Shown here one piece after another: positions 16,970 through 26,512 of a DNA stretch of 64,000 nt. Location of the stretch: positions 100,001 to 164,000 of the forward strand of contig NZ_CP045318.1 of assembly GCF_009363255.1 (NCBI RefSeq). The letters are read 5' to 3'. The stretch is from Roseivivax sp. THAF197b (GTDB lineage: Bacteria; Pseudomonadota; Alphaproteobacteria; Rhodobacterales; Rhodobacteraceae). Below the pieces are notes generated by a model that was given only the letters and a program-made list of their open reading frames with translations, had not been told where the DNA came from and did no database searches. The number at the start of each line of letters is the position of its first letter. The stretch's first letter is position 1. The position numbers were made by a program, and so were the translations under genes.

Positions 16970-19900
16970 ATGCCCAAACGCACCGATATCTCATCCATCA
17001 TGATCATCGGCGCCGGGCCTATCATCATCGGACAGGCCTGCGAGTTCGACTATTCCGGCGCTCAGGCCTGCAAGGCCCTGCGCGAGGAAGGCTACCGCGT
17101 CATTCTGGTGAACTCGAACCCGGCAACGATCATGACCGATCCGGGGCTTGCGGACGCCACCTATATTGAGCCGATCACCCCTGAAATCGTTGCGAAAATC
17201 ATCGCCAAGGAAAAGCCGGACGCGCTTCTGCCGACGATGGGCGGGCAGACCGGTCTGAACACTGCGCTCAAGCTCGAAGAGATGGGCGTGCTGGCCGAAC
17301 ATGGCGTGGAGATGATCGGCGCCAACCGCGACGCCATCGAGATGGCCGAGGACCGCGCGCTCTTCCGAGAGGCGATGGACCGGATCGGGCTCGAGAATCC
17401 CAAGGCCACCATCGTCACCGCGCCCAAGCGCGAAGATGGCAGCGCGGACCTGAAGGAAGGCGTGCGCATGGCGCTTGCCGAGCTCGAACATATCGGCCTG
17501 CCCGCGATCATCCGCCCTGCCTATACTTTGGGCGGCACCGGTGGTGGCGTCGCCTATAACCGCGAAGATTATGAGCATTTCTGCCGTTCGGGCATGGATG
17601 CCTCGCCGGTGAACCAGATCCTAATCGACGAGTCGCTGCTCGGTTGGAAGGAATACGAGATGGAGGTCGTGCGCGACCGCGCGGACAACGCCATCATCGT
17701 CTGCTCCATCGAGAACGTCGATCCGATGGGCGTGCATACGGGCGATTCGATCACCGTGGCACCCGCGCTCACGCTGACCGACAAGGAATACCAGATGATG
17801 CGCTCGGCCTCGATCGCGGTCCTGCGCGAGATCGGGGTGGAGACAGGCGGCTCGAACGTGCAATGGGCGGTGAACCCCGAAGATGGCCGCATGGTCGTGA
17901 TCGAGATGAACCCGCGCGTGTCCCGCTCCTCGGCGCTGGCCTCTAAAGCCACAGGCTTCCCCATCGCCAAGATCGCCGCGAAGCTTGCGGTGGGCTACAC
18001 GCTCGACGAGCTCGACAACGACATCACCAAGGTGACGCCCGCCTCGTTCGAGCCTTCTATCGATTACGTCGTCACGAAAATCCCGCGCTTCGCCTTCGAG
18101 AAATTCCCGGGCTCCGAGCCATATCTGACCACCGCCATGAAATCGGTCGGCGAGGCGATGGCCATCGGGCGCACCATCCACGAGTCGCTGCAAAAGGCGC
18201 TCGCCTCTATGGAAACGGGGCTGTCGGGCTTCGACGAGGTCCATATCGAAGGCGCGGACGATCCCGCCAATGGCCGCGCGGCCGTCATCAAGGCCATTTC
18301 CAAGGCGACGCCCGACCGGATGCGCACCATCGCGCAGGCCATGCGGCACGGCCTGTCTGACGACGATATCCACGGCGTGACCATGTTCGACCCGTGGTTC
18401 CTCGCGCGGATCCGCGAAATCGTTGAGGCAGAGGACAAGATCCGCGCCGAGGGTCTGCCACAGGATGCGCAGGGCCTGCGCGACCTGAAGATGATGGGCT
18501 TCACCGACATGCGCCTCGCCGCCTTGACAGGCATGGACGAACATGCCGTGCGCGCGCATCGCACGGGCCTTGGCGTTGTGGCGGTCTTCAAGCGGATCGA
18601 CACCTGTGCCGCCGAGTTCGAGGCGCAGACGCCCTACATGTACTCGACCTACGAGGCCCCCTTGATGGGCGAGGTCGAGTGCGAGGCGCGCCCGTCGGAC
18701 GCGAAGAAGGTCGTCATCCTGGGCGGCGGTCCGAACCGGATCGGGCAGGGGATCGAGTTCGATTATTGCTGCTGTCACGCCTGTTTCGCGCTGACCGATG
18801 CGGGCTACGAGACGATCATGATCAACTGTAACCCCGAGACCGTGTCGACCGATTACGACACCTCGGATCGCCTCTATTTTGAGCCGCTGACCTTCGAGCA
18901 TGTCATGGAAATCCTGCGCGTGGAGCAGGAGAACGGTACGCTGCACGGCGTGATCGTGCAGTTCGGCGGCCAGACGCCGCTGAAGCTGGCCAATGATCTC
19001 GAAGAGGCGGGTATCCCGATCCTCGGCACCACGCCCGACGCAATCGACCTTGCCGAAGACCGTGAACGGTTCCAGTCGCTGGTCAACGATCTGGGTCTGA
19101 AGCAGCCCAAGAACGGCATCGCGTCCTCCGACGCACAGGCGCTGGCCATCGCCGACGAGATCGGCTTCCCGCTGGTGATCCGTCCCTCCTACGTCCTGGG
19201 TGGCCGCGCGATGGAAATCGTCCGCGATATGGCGCATCTGGAACGCTACATCCGCGAGGCCGTGGTGGTCTCCGGCAAGTCGCCTGTGCTGCTCGACGGG
19301 TATCTGTCCGGCGCGGTTGAATTGGATGTCGATGCATTGTCCGACGGCACCGACGTGCACGTGGCTGGCATCATGCAGCATATCGAGGAGGCGGGCGTCC
19401 ATTCCGGCGATAGCGCTTGCTCGCTGCCGCCTTATTCGCTGCCGATGGAGATCATCGACGAGGTGAAGCGTCAGACCGTGGCGCTCGCCAAGGGCCTGAA
19501 CGTGGTCGGCCTGATGAACGTGCAATTCGCGGTCAAGGACGGCGAGATCTACCTGATCGAGGTCAATCCGCGTGCATCGCGCACCGTGCCCTTCGTGGCC
19601 AAGGCCACGGACAGCGCCATCGCATCCATCGCCGCGCGGATCATGGCGGGCGAGAAGCTCGCGGATTTCCCGCAGCGTCCGCCCCATGGCGACAAGATCG
19701 ACTACGACACGGACGTGCCCATGGCCGATCCGATGACGCTTGCCGATCCGATGATGCCGTGGTTCTCGGTGAAGGAGGCGGTGCTGCCCTTCGCCCGTTT
19801 CCCGGGCGTCGATACCGTGCTCGGTCCCGAGATGCGCTCCACGGGCGAGGTCATGGGCTGGGACCGGTCCTTCCCGCGCGCCTTCCTCAAGGCACAGCTC

Positions 19901-20314
19901 GGCGCGGGCAACATGCTCCCCGAGAGCGGCCGTGTCTTCCTGTCGATCAAGGACGACGACAAGGGCGAGCAGATGATCGATACCGCGCGGATCCTCATCT
20001 CGCAGGGTTTCAAGATCGTCGCAACGGCGGGCACGGCGGCCTATCTCAAGGAAGCAGGCGTCGACACCGACATCGTGAAGAAGGTCTACGAGGGCCGTCC
20101 GAACGTGGTCGACATGCTCAAGGACGGTGAGATCCAGCTGGTTCTGAACACCACCGAAGGCGCTGCCGCGCTGGAGGACAGCCGCGAAATCCGGTCAGTC
20201 GCGCTCTACGACAAGATCCCGTATTTCACGACGCTCGCAGGTGCGCATGCCGCGGCACAAGCCATCCAGGCCCGTGACGAGGGCGAGTTGGTGGTGAAGT
20301 CGCTTCAGGGCTGA
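16970..20314 (+). CDS. carB: carbamoyl-phosphate synthase large subunit
   Basis: 1114 residues. Two homologous ATP-grasp halves (first about 1-550, second about 560-940) are each introduced by a Gly-rich nucleotide region ([20 protein letters not shown] and [20 protein letters not shown]). A C-terminal MGS-like allosteric domain follows. With CarA it makes carbamoyl phosphate from glutamine-derived ammonia, bicarbonate and 2 ATP for arginine and pyrimidine synthesis. Length and halves are intact. CarA is not in the window, so the subunits are unlinked here. Confidence 0.98.
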   Translation: MPKRTDISSIMIIGAGPIIIGQACEFDYSGAQACKALREEGYRVILVNSNPATIMTDPGLADATYIEPITPEIVAKIIAKEKPDALLPTMGGQTGLNTALKLEEMGVLAEHGVEMIGANRDAIEMAEDRALFREAMDRIGLENPKATIVTAPKREDGSADLKEGVRMALAELEHIGLPAIIRPAYTLGGTGGGVAYNREDYEHFCRSGMDASPVNQILIDESLLGWKEYEMEVVRDRADNAIIVCSIENVDPMGVHTGDSITVAPALTLTDKEYQMMRSASIAVLREIGVETGGSNVQWAVNPEDGRMVVIEMNPRVSRSSALASKATGFPIAKIAAKLAVGYTLDELDNDITKVTPASFEPSIDYVVTKIPRFAFEKFPGSEPYLTTAMKSVGEAMAIGRTIHESLQKALASMETGLSGFDEVHIEGADDPANGRAAVIKAISKATPDRMRTIAQAMRHGLSDDDIHGVTMFDPWFLARIREIVEAEDKIRAEGLPQDAQGLRDLKMMGFTDMRLAALTGMDEHAVRAHRTGLGVVAVFKRIDTCAAEFEAQTPYMYSTYEAPLMGEVECEARPSDAKKVVILGGGPNRIGQGIEFDYCCCHACFALTDAGYETIMINCNPETVSTDYDTSDRLYFEPLTFEHVMEILRVEQENGTLHGVIVQFGGQTPLKLANDLEEAGIPILGTTPDAIDLAEDRERFQSLVNDLGLKQPKNGIASSDAQALAIADEIGFPLVIRPSYVLGGRAMEIVRDMAHLERYIREAVVVSGKSPVLLDGYLSGAVELDVDALSDGTDVHVAGIMQHIEEAGVHSGDSACSLPPYSLPMEIIDEVKRQTVALAKGLNVVGLMNVQFAVKDGEIYLIEVNPRASRTVPFVAKATDSAIASIAARIMAGEKLADFPQRPPHGDKIDYDTDVPMADPMTLADPMMPWFSVKEAVLPFARFPGVDTVLGPEMRSTGEVMGWDRSFPRAFLKAQLGAGNMLPESGRVFLSIKDDDKGEQMIDTARILISQGFKIVATAGTAAYLKEAGVDTDIVKKVYEGRPNVVDMLKDGEIQLVLNTTEGAAALEDSREIRSVALYDKIPYFTTLAGAHAAAQAIQARDEGELVVKSLQG

Positions 20315-20321
20315 CGAGATC

Positions 20322-20349
20322 GATCGGCGCGTTCCAAGGCGCGCCGATC
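20322..20349. terminator. bidirectional hairpin between carB and the glycosyltransferase gene
   Basis: GATCGGCGCG (20322-20331) is exactly complementary to CGCGCCGATC (20340-20349), with an 8-nt loop. It lies between two convergent genes and overlaps the glycosyltransferase stop codon. There is no T-run, so termination strength is uncertain. Confidence 0.5.
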
Positions 20350-21235
20350 AGGGCATCGCGGCTTCGGACATCTCGACCAGCACATCCATCAGCTCGGATG
20401 GCAGCTTTGTCGGCAAGGCCAGCTTCTGCATCGGCGTGGCGTCGCACAAAGCCCTGAGGCCTTCCGGGCTGAGCCGCCGGTAATTCCGCTTCCAGTGCCG
20501 CAGATACAGGCAGTCGTAGGAGGTGCGCTTCGGCATGGTCTCCCATTCGCGCCACAGATCCGGGCGTTCCTCCAGCAGAAGGTCGAACAGCATCGCGAGC
20601 GTGAAATACGGGGTGACCCGGCCGCCGCCGCCGCGTGTTACGTCGACCGCCCAGTTCGGATCCTTGGGCTGGTAGATGCGCTTGCCGCTCCGCATCGAGG
20701 GCATGCCTTGAACCGCATCGAGAACGCGCCCCGCCAGCCGGGCCAGATCCCCCTTGGTGCCGCGGTCGAGTTCGCGGCGGAACCGCATCGGCCTGCGCGG
20801 AATGCGCCAGTATTCCACCATCTTGTCGCGCCAGCCTGTGACCAGTGCGTTGTCCTTGTCCGCTGCAAGAAACCAGTTTTCCGACAGCCGTTTCCGGTAG
20901 GGGTCGTGATAGGCGAAAAAGCCCGTCGTCATCAGGGGCGGCAGAAAGGCGTCGAGCGGGCGGAGCGGCACGGTATAGGCGTCGACCCAGACACCGCCTT
21001 GTGTGGCCAGGCAATGCAGGCGCACGATATTGGCAACGCCGTTGAAGGACATCTTTGATCCATCGACGCCGAACTCCTCGAAGTCGAAAGTCACATCCTC
21101 CCATTCGAGGATGCGAACATCCCAGTTCGGGTTCATCCGCGCCCAGAGATCCCAGCAGCGCTTGATATCGTCGGGGGCGGCCTCCCGGCCCTGATGCCAG
21201 TAGCCGAAAACGGTGCGGTTGAATGTCGTATCCAT
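20348..21235 (-). CDS. glycosyltransferase, capsular polysaccharide synthesis type (GT32-like)
   Basis: A 295-residue cytoplasmic protein. FGYWHQGREAAPDDIKRCWD and FNGVANIVRLHCLATQGGVWVDAYTVP form the usual sugar-nucleotide region, with a DxD-like element at WVDAY. It resembles proteins annotated as capsular polysaccharide synthesis / glycosyltransferases with a DXD motif. The donor and acceptor are unknown, and no other polysaccharide gene lies nearby. The ATG at 21235 begins the conserved domain. It is divergent from gpmI. Confidence 0.75.
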   Translation of the reverse strand: MDTTFNRTVFGYWHQGREAAPDDIKRCWDLWARMNPNWDVRILEWEDVTFDFEEFGVDGSKMSFNGVANIVRLHCLATQGGVWVDAYTVPLRPLDAFLPPLMTTGFFAYHDPYRKRLSENWFLAADKDNALVTGWRDKMVEYWRIPRRPMRFRRELDRGTKGDLARLAGRVLDAVQGMPSMRSGKRIYQPKDPNWAVDVTRGGGGRVTPYFTLAMLFDLLLEERPDLWREWETMPKRTSYDCLYLRHWKRNYRRLSPEGLRALCDATPMQKLALPTKLPSELMDVLVEMSEAAMP

Positions 21236-21400
21236 GCGTCCTCTGATCGGGTGCAGTCGGGGCCGCTTGCCTTTCCGATATGTCGCACAGCGCGCGTCTC
21301 GGGGGAATGGGGGAATCTTGCGCCCCTGCGCGTTGTGGCTTTCCCCGCCCCCTCGGCCTCTGATACGTCTTTCCCGACGCCAATGACGAAGGGCTGATCC

Positions 21401-22912
21401 ATGACCAAACCCGTCATCCTCACGATCCTCGATGGCTGGGGCCTGTCGGACACGCGCGAGGCGAACGCCCCTGCGCTCGCGGACACGCCCAACATGGACC
21501 GGCTGATGCGCGATTGCCCGAACGCGACGCTGATCACCCACGGCCCCGATGTGGGCCTGCCCACCGGGCAGATGGGCAATTCCGAGGTGGGCCACACCAA
21601 TATCGGCGCGGGCAGAGTGGTGGCGATGGATCTTGGCCAGATCGATCTGGCCATCGAGGATGGCAGCTATTTCGAGAATGAAGCGATCCTCGCCTTTGCC
21701 GACCGCGTGAAGGCCGCAGGCGCGCGCGCGCATCTCTTCGGGGTGATCTCGGATGGCGGCGTGCATGGCCATCTCGCGCATGTCCTCGCCACGGCGAAGC
21801 TGCTGACGGAGAAGGGCCTGGGCGTCGTGATCCATGCCATCACCGATGGCCGCGACGTGCCGCCCAAAAGCGCCGATGGCTTTATCGACGCGCTTGCCGC
21901 GGATCTGCCCGAGGGCGCGACGATCGGCACCGTGATCGGGCGGTATTACGCCATGGACCGCGACAATCGCTGGGACCGGGTCGAGACGGCCTATCGCGCC
22001 ATCGTGGACGGGAGAGGCGACACCGCGAGCACGCCCGCAGGGGCGGTCGAGCAGGCATGGGATGCGGGCAAGACCGACGAATTCATCCCGGCAACGGTGA
22101 TCGACGGCTATGAGGGCATGGCCTCGGGCGACGGTTTTTTCTGCCTCAATTTCCGGGCCGATCGCGCGCGCGAAATCCTCGCTGCGATCTGTGCGCCGGA
22201 CTTTGACGGCTTCGAGCGCACGGCCCCCGAGCTTTCGGCGCGGCTCGGCATGGTGGAATATTCAGACGCGCACAACGCCTACATGGAGACGGCCTATCCC
22301 AAGCGGAAGATCGTCAACACGCTGGGTGAATGGGTGGCGAAACATGGGCTCACCCAGTTTCGTCTGGCCGAAACGGAAAAATATCCGCACGTCACCTTCT
22401 TTCTCAATGGCGGCCGCGAAGTGCCCGAAGGGGGCGAGGACCGCTTCATGCCGAAATCGCCCGGCGTTGCGACCTACGACCTGCAGCCCGAGATGAGCGC
22501 GCCTGAGGTGACGAAGAAATTCGTTGAGGCCGTGCATGCGGGCTACGACCTGATCGTGGTGAACTACGCCAATCCCGACATGGTCGGACATACCGGCGAT
22601 CTGGAAGCGGCCATGGCCGCCTGCGCCGAGGTGGACCGCGGCCTCGGCGAGGTGCTGGAGGCGCTGCACGAGGTCGGTGGCGCGATGATCGTCACCGCCG
22701 ATCACGGCAATTGCGACGTGATGGTCGATCCGGAGACGGGCAATCCGCACACGGCGCATACGCTCAACCCGGTGCCGGTGATCCTCGTGGGTGGGCCGGA
22801 GGGCACGCGCCTTGCCGAGGGGCGTCTTGCGGATCTGGCCCCCACACTGCTGGAGCTGATGGGCCTTGAGCAGCCCGAGGAAATGACTGGACGGAGCCTG
22901 ATCCGCAAATGA
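21401..22912 (+). CDS. gpmI: 2,3-bisphosphoglycerate-independent phosphoglycerate mutase
   Basis: 503 residues, typical for GpmI. It interconverts 3- and 2-phosphoglycerate in glycolysis using two Mn ions and a phosphoserine intermediate. The first metal site LDGWG is at residues 10-14, and catalytic Ser61 is in MGNSEVGH. AITDGRDVPPKSA, NYANPDMVGHTGD and TADHGNCD supply the other metal ligands. Its stop overlaps the next start by ATGA, beginning a gpmI-envC-ctpA-rppH run, a common order in this group. Confidence 0.97.
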   Translation: MTKPVILTILDGWGLSDTREANAPALADTPNMDRLMRDCPNATLITHGPDVGLPTGQMGNSEVGHTNIGAGRVVAMDLGQIDLAIEDGSYFENEAILAFADRVKAAGARAHLFGVISDGGVHGHLAHVLATAKLLTEKGLGVVIHAITDGRDVPPKSADGFIDALAADLPEGATIGTVIGRYYAMDRDNRWDRVETAYRAIVDGRGDTASTPAGAVEQAWDAGKTDEFIPATVIDGYEGMASGDGFFCLNFRADRAREILAAICAPDFDGFERTAPELSARLGMVEYSDAHNAYMETAYPKRKIVNTLGEWVAKHGLTQFRLAETEKYPHVTFFLNGGREVPEGGEDRFMPKSPGVATYDLQPEMSAPEVTKKFVEAVHAGYDLIVVNYANPDMVGHTGDLEAAMAACAEVDRGLGEVLEALHEVGGAMIVTADHGNCDVMVDPETGNPHTAHTLNPVPVILVGGPEGTRLAEGRLADLAPTLLELMGLEQPEEMTGRSLIRK

Positions 22913-24036
22913 TCCGTGCGCTGGGCCTGTCCCTGATCCTGTCCCTTGCGCTGAACGCATCGCCGCTGGCCGCGCAGGATGCCGGCGCGGCAGCACGGGC
23001 CGCGGCTGCGGCGCTGGATCAGGCCGGGCAGGATCTGGCATCCGCGCGGCGCGCCTCGGACCGGGTGGCGGCGCTGACCGCGACCGTGCGGGCCTACGAG
23101 GACGGTCTGACCGCCCTGCGCGACGGGTTGCGCGATGCCTCCATCCGTGAGGCGACCCTGCGCCGCGATCTCGCTGCCCGCGAGGACGAGGTGGCGTCCC
23201 TGCTGGCCGCATTGCAGACGCTCGGTCGCGCCGAGGTGGCACAGCAGCTTTTGCACCCCGAGGGGCCTCTGGGCGCTGCCCGCTCGGGCATGTTGGTCTC
23301 CGCCGTCACGCCCGGACTTGCCGCCGAGGCGCAGGCGCTGGCGCGCGACCTGCAGGAGGTCGCGACCTTGCGACAATTGCAGGAAAACGCCGCGGACACC
23401 CTGCGCGACGGGCTGTCCGGCGTGCAGGAGGCCCGCGCGGCGCTGAGCCAGGCCGTCTCCGACCGCACCGACCTGCCGCGTCGCTTTACCGAAGACCCCG
23501 TCCAGACCGCCGTTCTGATCGCCGCGACCGAAACGCTCGAAGGCTTTGCCAGCGGGTTGACCGAGATGACGGGCCGCGATGTCGCACCGGATGCGAGCCC
23601 CGCGCTCGCGCAGGGCGCGGTGCCGCTGCCGGTCTCGGGCCGGATCCTGCGTCGCGCAGGCGAGGCGGATGCCGCGGGCGTCGCCCGCCCGGGTATCGTG
23701 CTGGCCACACGCCCCGAGGCACTGGTGACAACGCCCGTGCCCGCCACGATCCGCTACATGGGGCCGCTGCTCGATTACGGGCTCGTCGCCATCCTCGAGC
23801 CGCGGGCCGACCTTCTGTTTGTCTTCGCGGGTCTCGAGACGCTCTTCGGCGCAGCGGGGCAGGTTCTGCCGCAGGGGGCGCCGGTGGGCCTGATGGGCGG
23901 CGGCGGGAATAACACCTCTGTGTTACAGGCCGGAGAGGGGGGTGGAAACACCCGTCCGGAAACGCTCTATATAGAAGTCAGAGAAGGGGATGCGCCGGTC
24001 GATCCGCTGGCGTGGTTCACAACCGACAAGGGATAA
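22909..24036 (+). CDS. EnvC-like murein hydrolase activator with degenerate LytM domain
   Basis: A 375-residue periplasmic protein. Signal peptide is about residues 1-22 (LAAQ end). A long Ala/Arg/Glu-rich coiled coil (about 25-190) is followed by a C-terminal M23/LytM-like domain (about 235-370). The zinc ligands of active LytM enzymes are missing; for example, the usual HxH end reads LYIEVREGD. EnvC-type proteins are inactive in this way and switch on N-acetylmuramyl amidases at the division septum. The match is by architecture. Neighbours CtpA and GpmI fit a cell-envelope operon. Confidence 0.85.
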   Translation: MIRALGLSLILSLALNASPLAAQDAGAAARAAAAALDQAGQDLASARRASDRVAALTATVRAYEDGLTALRDGLRDASIREATLRRDLAAREDEVASLLAALQTLGRAEVAQQLLHPEGPLGAARSGMLVSAVTPGLAAEAQALARDLQEVATLRQLQENAADTLRDGLSGVQEARAALSQAVSDRTDLPRRFTEDPVQTAVLIAATETLEGFASGLTEMTGRDVAPDASPALAQGAVPLPVSGRILRRAGEADAAGVARPGIVLATRPEALVTTPVPATIRYMGPLLDYGLVAILEPRADLLFVFAGLETLFGAAGQVLPQGAPVGLMGGGGNNTSVLQAGEGGGNTRPETLYIEVREGDAPVDPLAWFTTDKG

Positions 24037-24042
24037 CATCTT

Positions 24043-25428
24043 ATGCAGAAATTCGTCATGGCCGCGCTTGGCGGGACGCTCGCCGGCATCGTCGCGACGA
24101 CGCAATTCGTGGGCCCGCTTCTGGCGCAGGAAGAAAACCGCGCCACCAGCGTCTACGAACAGCTCGATCTGTTCGGTGACATCTTCGAACGCATCCGCGC
24201 GCAATACGTCGAACAGGTGGACGAGGAAGACCTGATCGAGGCGGCCATCGACGGCATGTTGACCTCGCTCGATCCGCATTCCAGCTATCTCTCGCCCGAC
24301 GATGCCGCGGACATGCGCGTCCAGACCCGCGGCGAATTCGGCGGCCTCGGCATCGAGGTCACGCAGGAAGACGGCTTCGTGAAGGTCGTCTCGCCCATCG
24401 ACGGCACGCCTGCCGAAATGGCCGGGATCGAGGCCGGTGATTTCATCACCCATGTGGATGGCGAGTCGGTCCTGGGCCTCACGCTCGACGAGGCGGTGGA
24501 CATGATGCGCGGGCCCGTGGGCTCCGAGATCATCATCACCGTCGTGCGCGAGGGCGAGGGCGAGCCCTTCGATGTGGAGATCGTGCGCGACACGATCACC
24601 CTGACCGCCGTGCGCACCCGGACCGAAGGCCAGACCGTGGTTCTGCGCATCACCACCTTCAACGATCAGACCTATCCCAATCTCGAGGAAGGTCTGAACG
24701 AACAGGTGGAAGCGCTGGGCGGCATGGAGAACGTGAACGGCTTCGTCGTCGATCTGCGCAACAATCCGGGCGGTCTTCTGACCCAGGCGATCCGCGTCTC
24801 GGATGCCTTCCTCGATGCGGGTGAGATCGTCTCGACCCGTGGCCGCGATCCGCAGGACGGCGACCGCTTCAACGCCGAAGAGGGCGATCTGGCCGAGGGC
24901 AAGCCCATCGTGGTCCTGATCAATGGCGGCTCTGCCTCGGCGTCCGAGATCGTCGCGGGCGCGCTGCAGGATCATCGCCGGGCCATCGTTGTGGGCACCA
25001 AGTCCTTCGGCAAAGGCTCCGTTCAGACGGTGATGCCGCTTCGCGGCGATGGCGCGATGCGTCTGACGACCGCGCGGTATTACACGCCCTCGGGCCGGTC
25101 GATCCAGGCGCTGGGCGTCTCGCCCGATATCGTCGTGGCTCAGCCCCCGCGCCGCCCCGAAAGCGAGGAGGACGAAGAGGCCAGCGGCCTGCCCACCCGC
25201 ACCGAGGCGGATCTTCGCGGCTCGCTCGACAATGACAGCCTGTCCGAAGACGAGCTGCGCCAGATCGAGGAAGATCGCGAAAAGGCAGAAACCGCCGCTG
25301 CATTGCGCGAAGAGGATTACCAGCTGGCCTATGCCATTGACATCCTCAAGGGCCTTTCGGCGCTGGGTCCCGAAGTGCAGGCCCTGAGCCAGGGCGCGGC
25401 ACCGGCGGCCGAGACCGAGTCCGAGTGA
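24043..25428 (+). CDS. ctpA: carboxy-terminal processing protease, S41 family
   Basis: 461 residues. An N-terminal signal/anchor (about 1-25) is followed by a PDZ domain (about 85-170) and the S41 protease core. The catalytic Ser299 is in GSASASE and Lys324 in FGKGS, 25 residues apart as in known C-terminal processing proteases. The C-terminal region after about 370 is acidic and low-complexity (SEEDEEASG). CtpA-type enzymes trim or degrade periplasmic proteins, including peptidoglycan hydrolases, which suits the EnvC-like neighbour 6 nt upstream. Confidence 0.95.
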   Translation: MQKFVMAALGGTLAGIVATTQFVGPLLAQEENRATSVYEQLDLFGDIFERIRAQYVEQVDEEDLIEAAIDGMLTSLDPHSSYLSPDDAADMRVQTRGEFGGLGIEVTQEDGFVKVVSPIDGTPAEMAGIEAGDFITHVDGESVLGLTLDEAVDMMRGPVGSEIIITVVREGEGEPFDVEIVRDTITLTAVRTRTEGQTVVLRITTFNDQTYPNLEEGLNEQVEALGGMENVNGFVVDLRNNPGGLLTQAIRVSDAFLDAGEIVSTRGRDPQDGDRFNAEEGDLAEGKPIVVLINGGSASASEIVAGALQDHRRAIVVGTKSFGKGSVQTVMPLRGDGAMRLTTARYYTPSGRSIQALGVSPDIVVAQPPRRPESEEDEEASGLPTRTEADLRGSLDNDSLSEDELRQIEEDREKAETAAALREEDYQLAYAIDILKGLSALGPEVQALSQGAAPAAETESE

Positions 25429-25435
25429 TCCACGA

Positions 25436-25461
25436 CCGGGCGCCCTTGCGGGGGCGCCCGG
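25436..25461 (+). terminator. GC-rich hairpin after ctpA
   Basis: CCGGGCGCCC (25436-25445) pairs perfectly with GGGCGCCCGG (25452-25461), loop 6 nt. A short T-run (TTTT) follows only 6 nt later, so it may be a weak terminator or an RNA-stabilising structure between ctpA and rppH. Confidence 0.55.
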
Positions 25462-25482
25462 CGACGTTTTCGAGGATAGCGC

Positions 25483-25965
25483 ATGTCGCCCGAAGAGATC
25501 GCCAAACTGCCCTATCGCCCCTGCGTGGGCGTCGTCCTCGCGAATCCTAAGGGGGAGATCTTCGTCGGTCAGCGTTTCGAGACGAAGGAGCCCGCCTGGC
25601 AGATGCCCCAGGGCGGGATCGACCCGGGCGAGACACCGCGGGAGGCCGCGCTGCGCGAATTGCTGGAGGAGACCGGCGTGCCCGCGGATCTGGTGCGTCC
25701 CGAAGCCGAAACGCGCGATTGGGTGTCCTACGATCTGCCGCATGACATCGTCCCGCCCATCTGGAAGGGGCGGTATCGCGGCCAGAAGCAGAAATGGTTC
25801 CTGCTGCGCTTCTTGGGCGAGGACGGCCAGGTCAATATAGCAACCAAGCATCCCGAGTTTTCCGAATGGCGCTGGCTGGCGCCCGACGCGGTGGTGGAAC
25901 AGATCGTGCCCTTCAAGCGTCCTGTCTATGAAGCCGTGATCGGTGAGTTGAAGGAATACCTGTGA
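25483..25965 (+). CDS. rppH: RNA pyrophosphohydrolase (Nudix)
   Basis: 160 residues, normal for RppH. It removes pyrophosphate from 5'-triphosphate RNA and so starts mRNA decay; older annotation calls it (di)nucleoside polyphosphate hydrolase. YRPCVGVVL opens the domain. The Nudix box [20 protein letters not shown] is complete, with the metal-binding [20 protein letters not shown] and EFSEWRWL are RppH-specific blocks. GAGGAT precedes the start. Confidence 0.95.
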   Translation: MSPEEIAKLPYRPCVGVVLANPKGEIFVGQRFETKEPAWQMPQGGIDPGETPREAALRELLEETGVPADLVRPEAETRDWVSYDLPHDIVPPIWKGRYRGQKQKWFLLRFLGEDGQVNIATKHPEFSEWRWLAPDAVVEQIVPFKRPVYEAVIGELKEYL

Positions 25966-26456
25966 TGCGCGCATTCGTTCTGGCCGCCTGCATGGCCCTG
26001 ACCGCAACGCCGGGTCTGGCCCTGTCCTGCATGCCTGCGGACCTGGCTAGGGACTACCAGCAGGCGCAGGAGGACGAGGCCGCCTGGATCGTCGTCACCG
26101 GCAAGCTGACCTTCGACACGAGCCAATTGCCCGATACCGATCTGAGTCAACAGCAGGAGGCCCCGCCCGAGACCGATATCCCCGCGCAGATTTCTGGCGG
26201 GTCCCTGGGCAAGGACGGGTTCACCCGCGCATTCACGCGCGACATCACCCTGCGCGTTCTCTGCCTTGGCCCATGGTGCGGCGGGGCGGAAAGCGGTAGC
26301 GACGTGCTGGCCTTCCTGAAACAGGAGGGCGACGATTACGTGGCGATGGCGTCGCCCTGTCCGGGCATGATCTATTACAATCCCACGCCGGAGATGCTGG
26401 CGACCGTGACGTCCTGCTTCAATGGCGGGGAATGCACGCCGAAGATGGGCCGCTGA
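25965..26456 (+). CDS. small secreted protein with six cysteines, unknown function
   Basis: 163 residues from the ATG at 25965, which overlaps the rppH stop (TGATG); a GTG at 25962 adds one residue. Signal peptide [20 protein letters not shown] is followed by a mature part with six Cys (SCMPADL, VLCLG, PWCGG, SPCPG, SCFNG, ECTPK). These suggest three disulfides in the periplasm. The central stretch is polar and Gln/Pro-rich. The family is not recognised. Translational coupling to rppH is clear. Confidence 0.75.
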   Translation: MRAFVLAACMALTATPGLALSCMPADLARDYQQAQEDEAAWIVVTGKLTFDTSQLPDTDLSQQQEAPPETDIPAQISGGSLGKDGFTRAFTRDITLRVLCLGPWCGGAESGSDVLAFLKQEGDDYVAMASPCPGMIYYNPTPEMLATVTSCFNGGECTPKMGR

Positions 26457-26460
26457 GCCG

Positions 26461-26503
26461 CAGAATTTCACTAAAATTCTGATGAGATTTTTCTAATAAT
26501 CTC
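26461..26503. terminator. two AT-rich hairpins between convergent genes
   Basis: CAGAATTT (26461-26468) pairs with AAATTCTG (26474-26481). GAGATT (26484-26489) pairs with AATCTC (26498-26503), followed or preceded by short T/A runs. They occupy the 56-nt gap between a convergent pair of genes and probably end transcripts from both sides. Confidence 0.55.
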
Positions 26504-26512
26504 GAGACTTGC

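Noticed and set aside
23923..26007. 694-codon open frame antisense to ctpA and rppH
   Set aside because: Same reason: His/Asp/Gly-rich composition typical of antisense frames at high GC, covering two clear genes.
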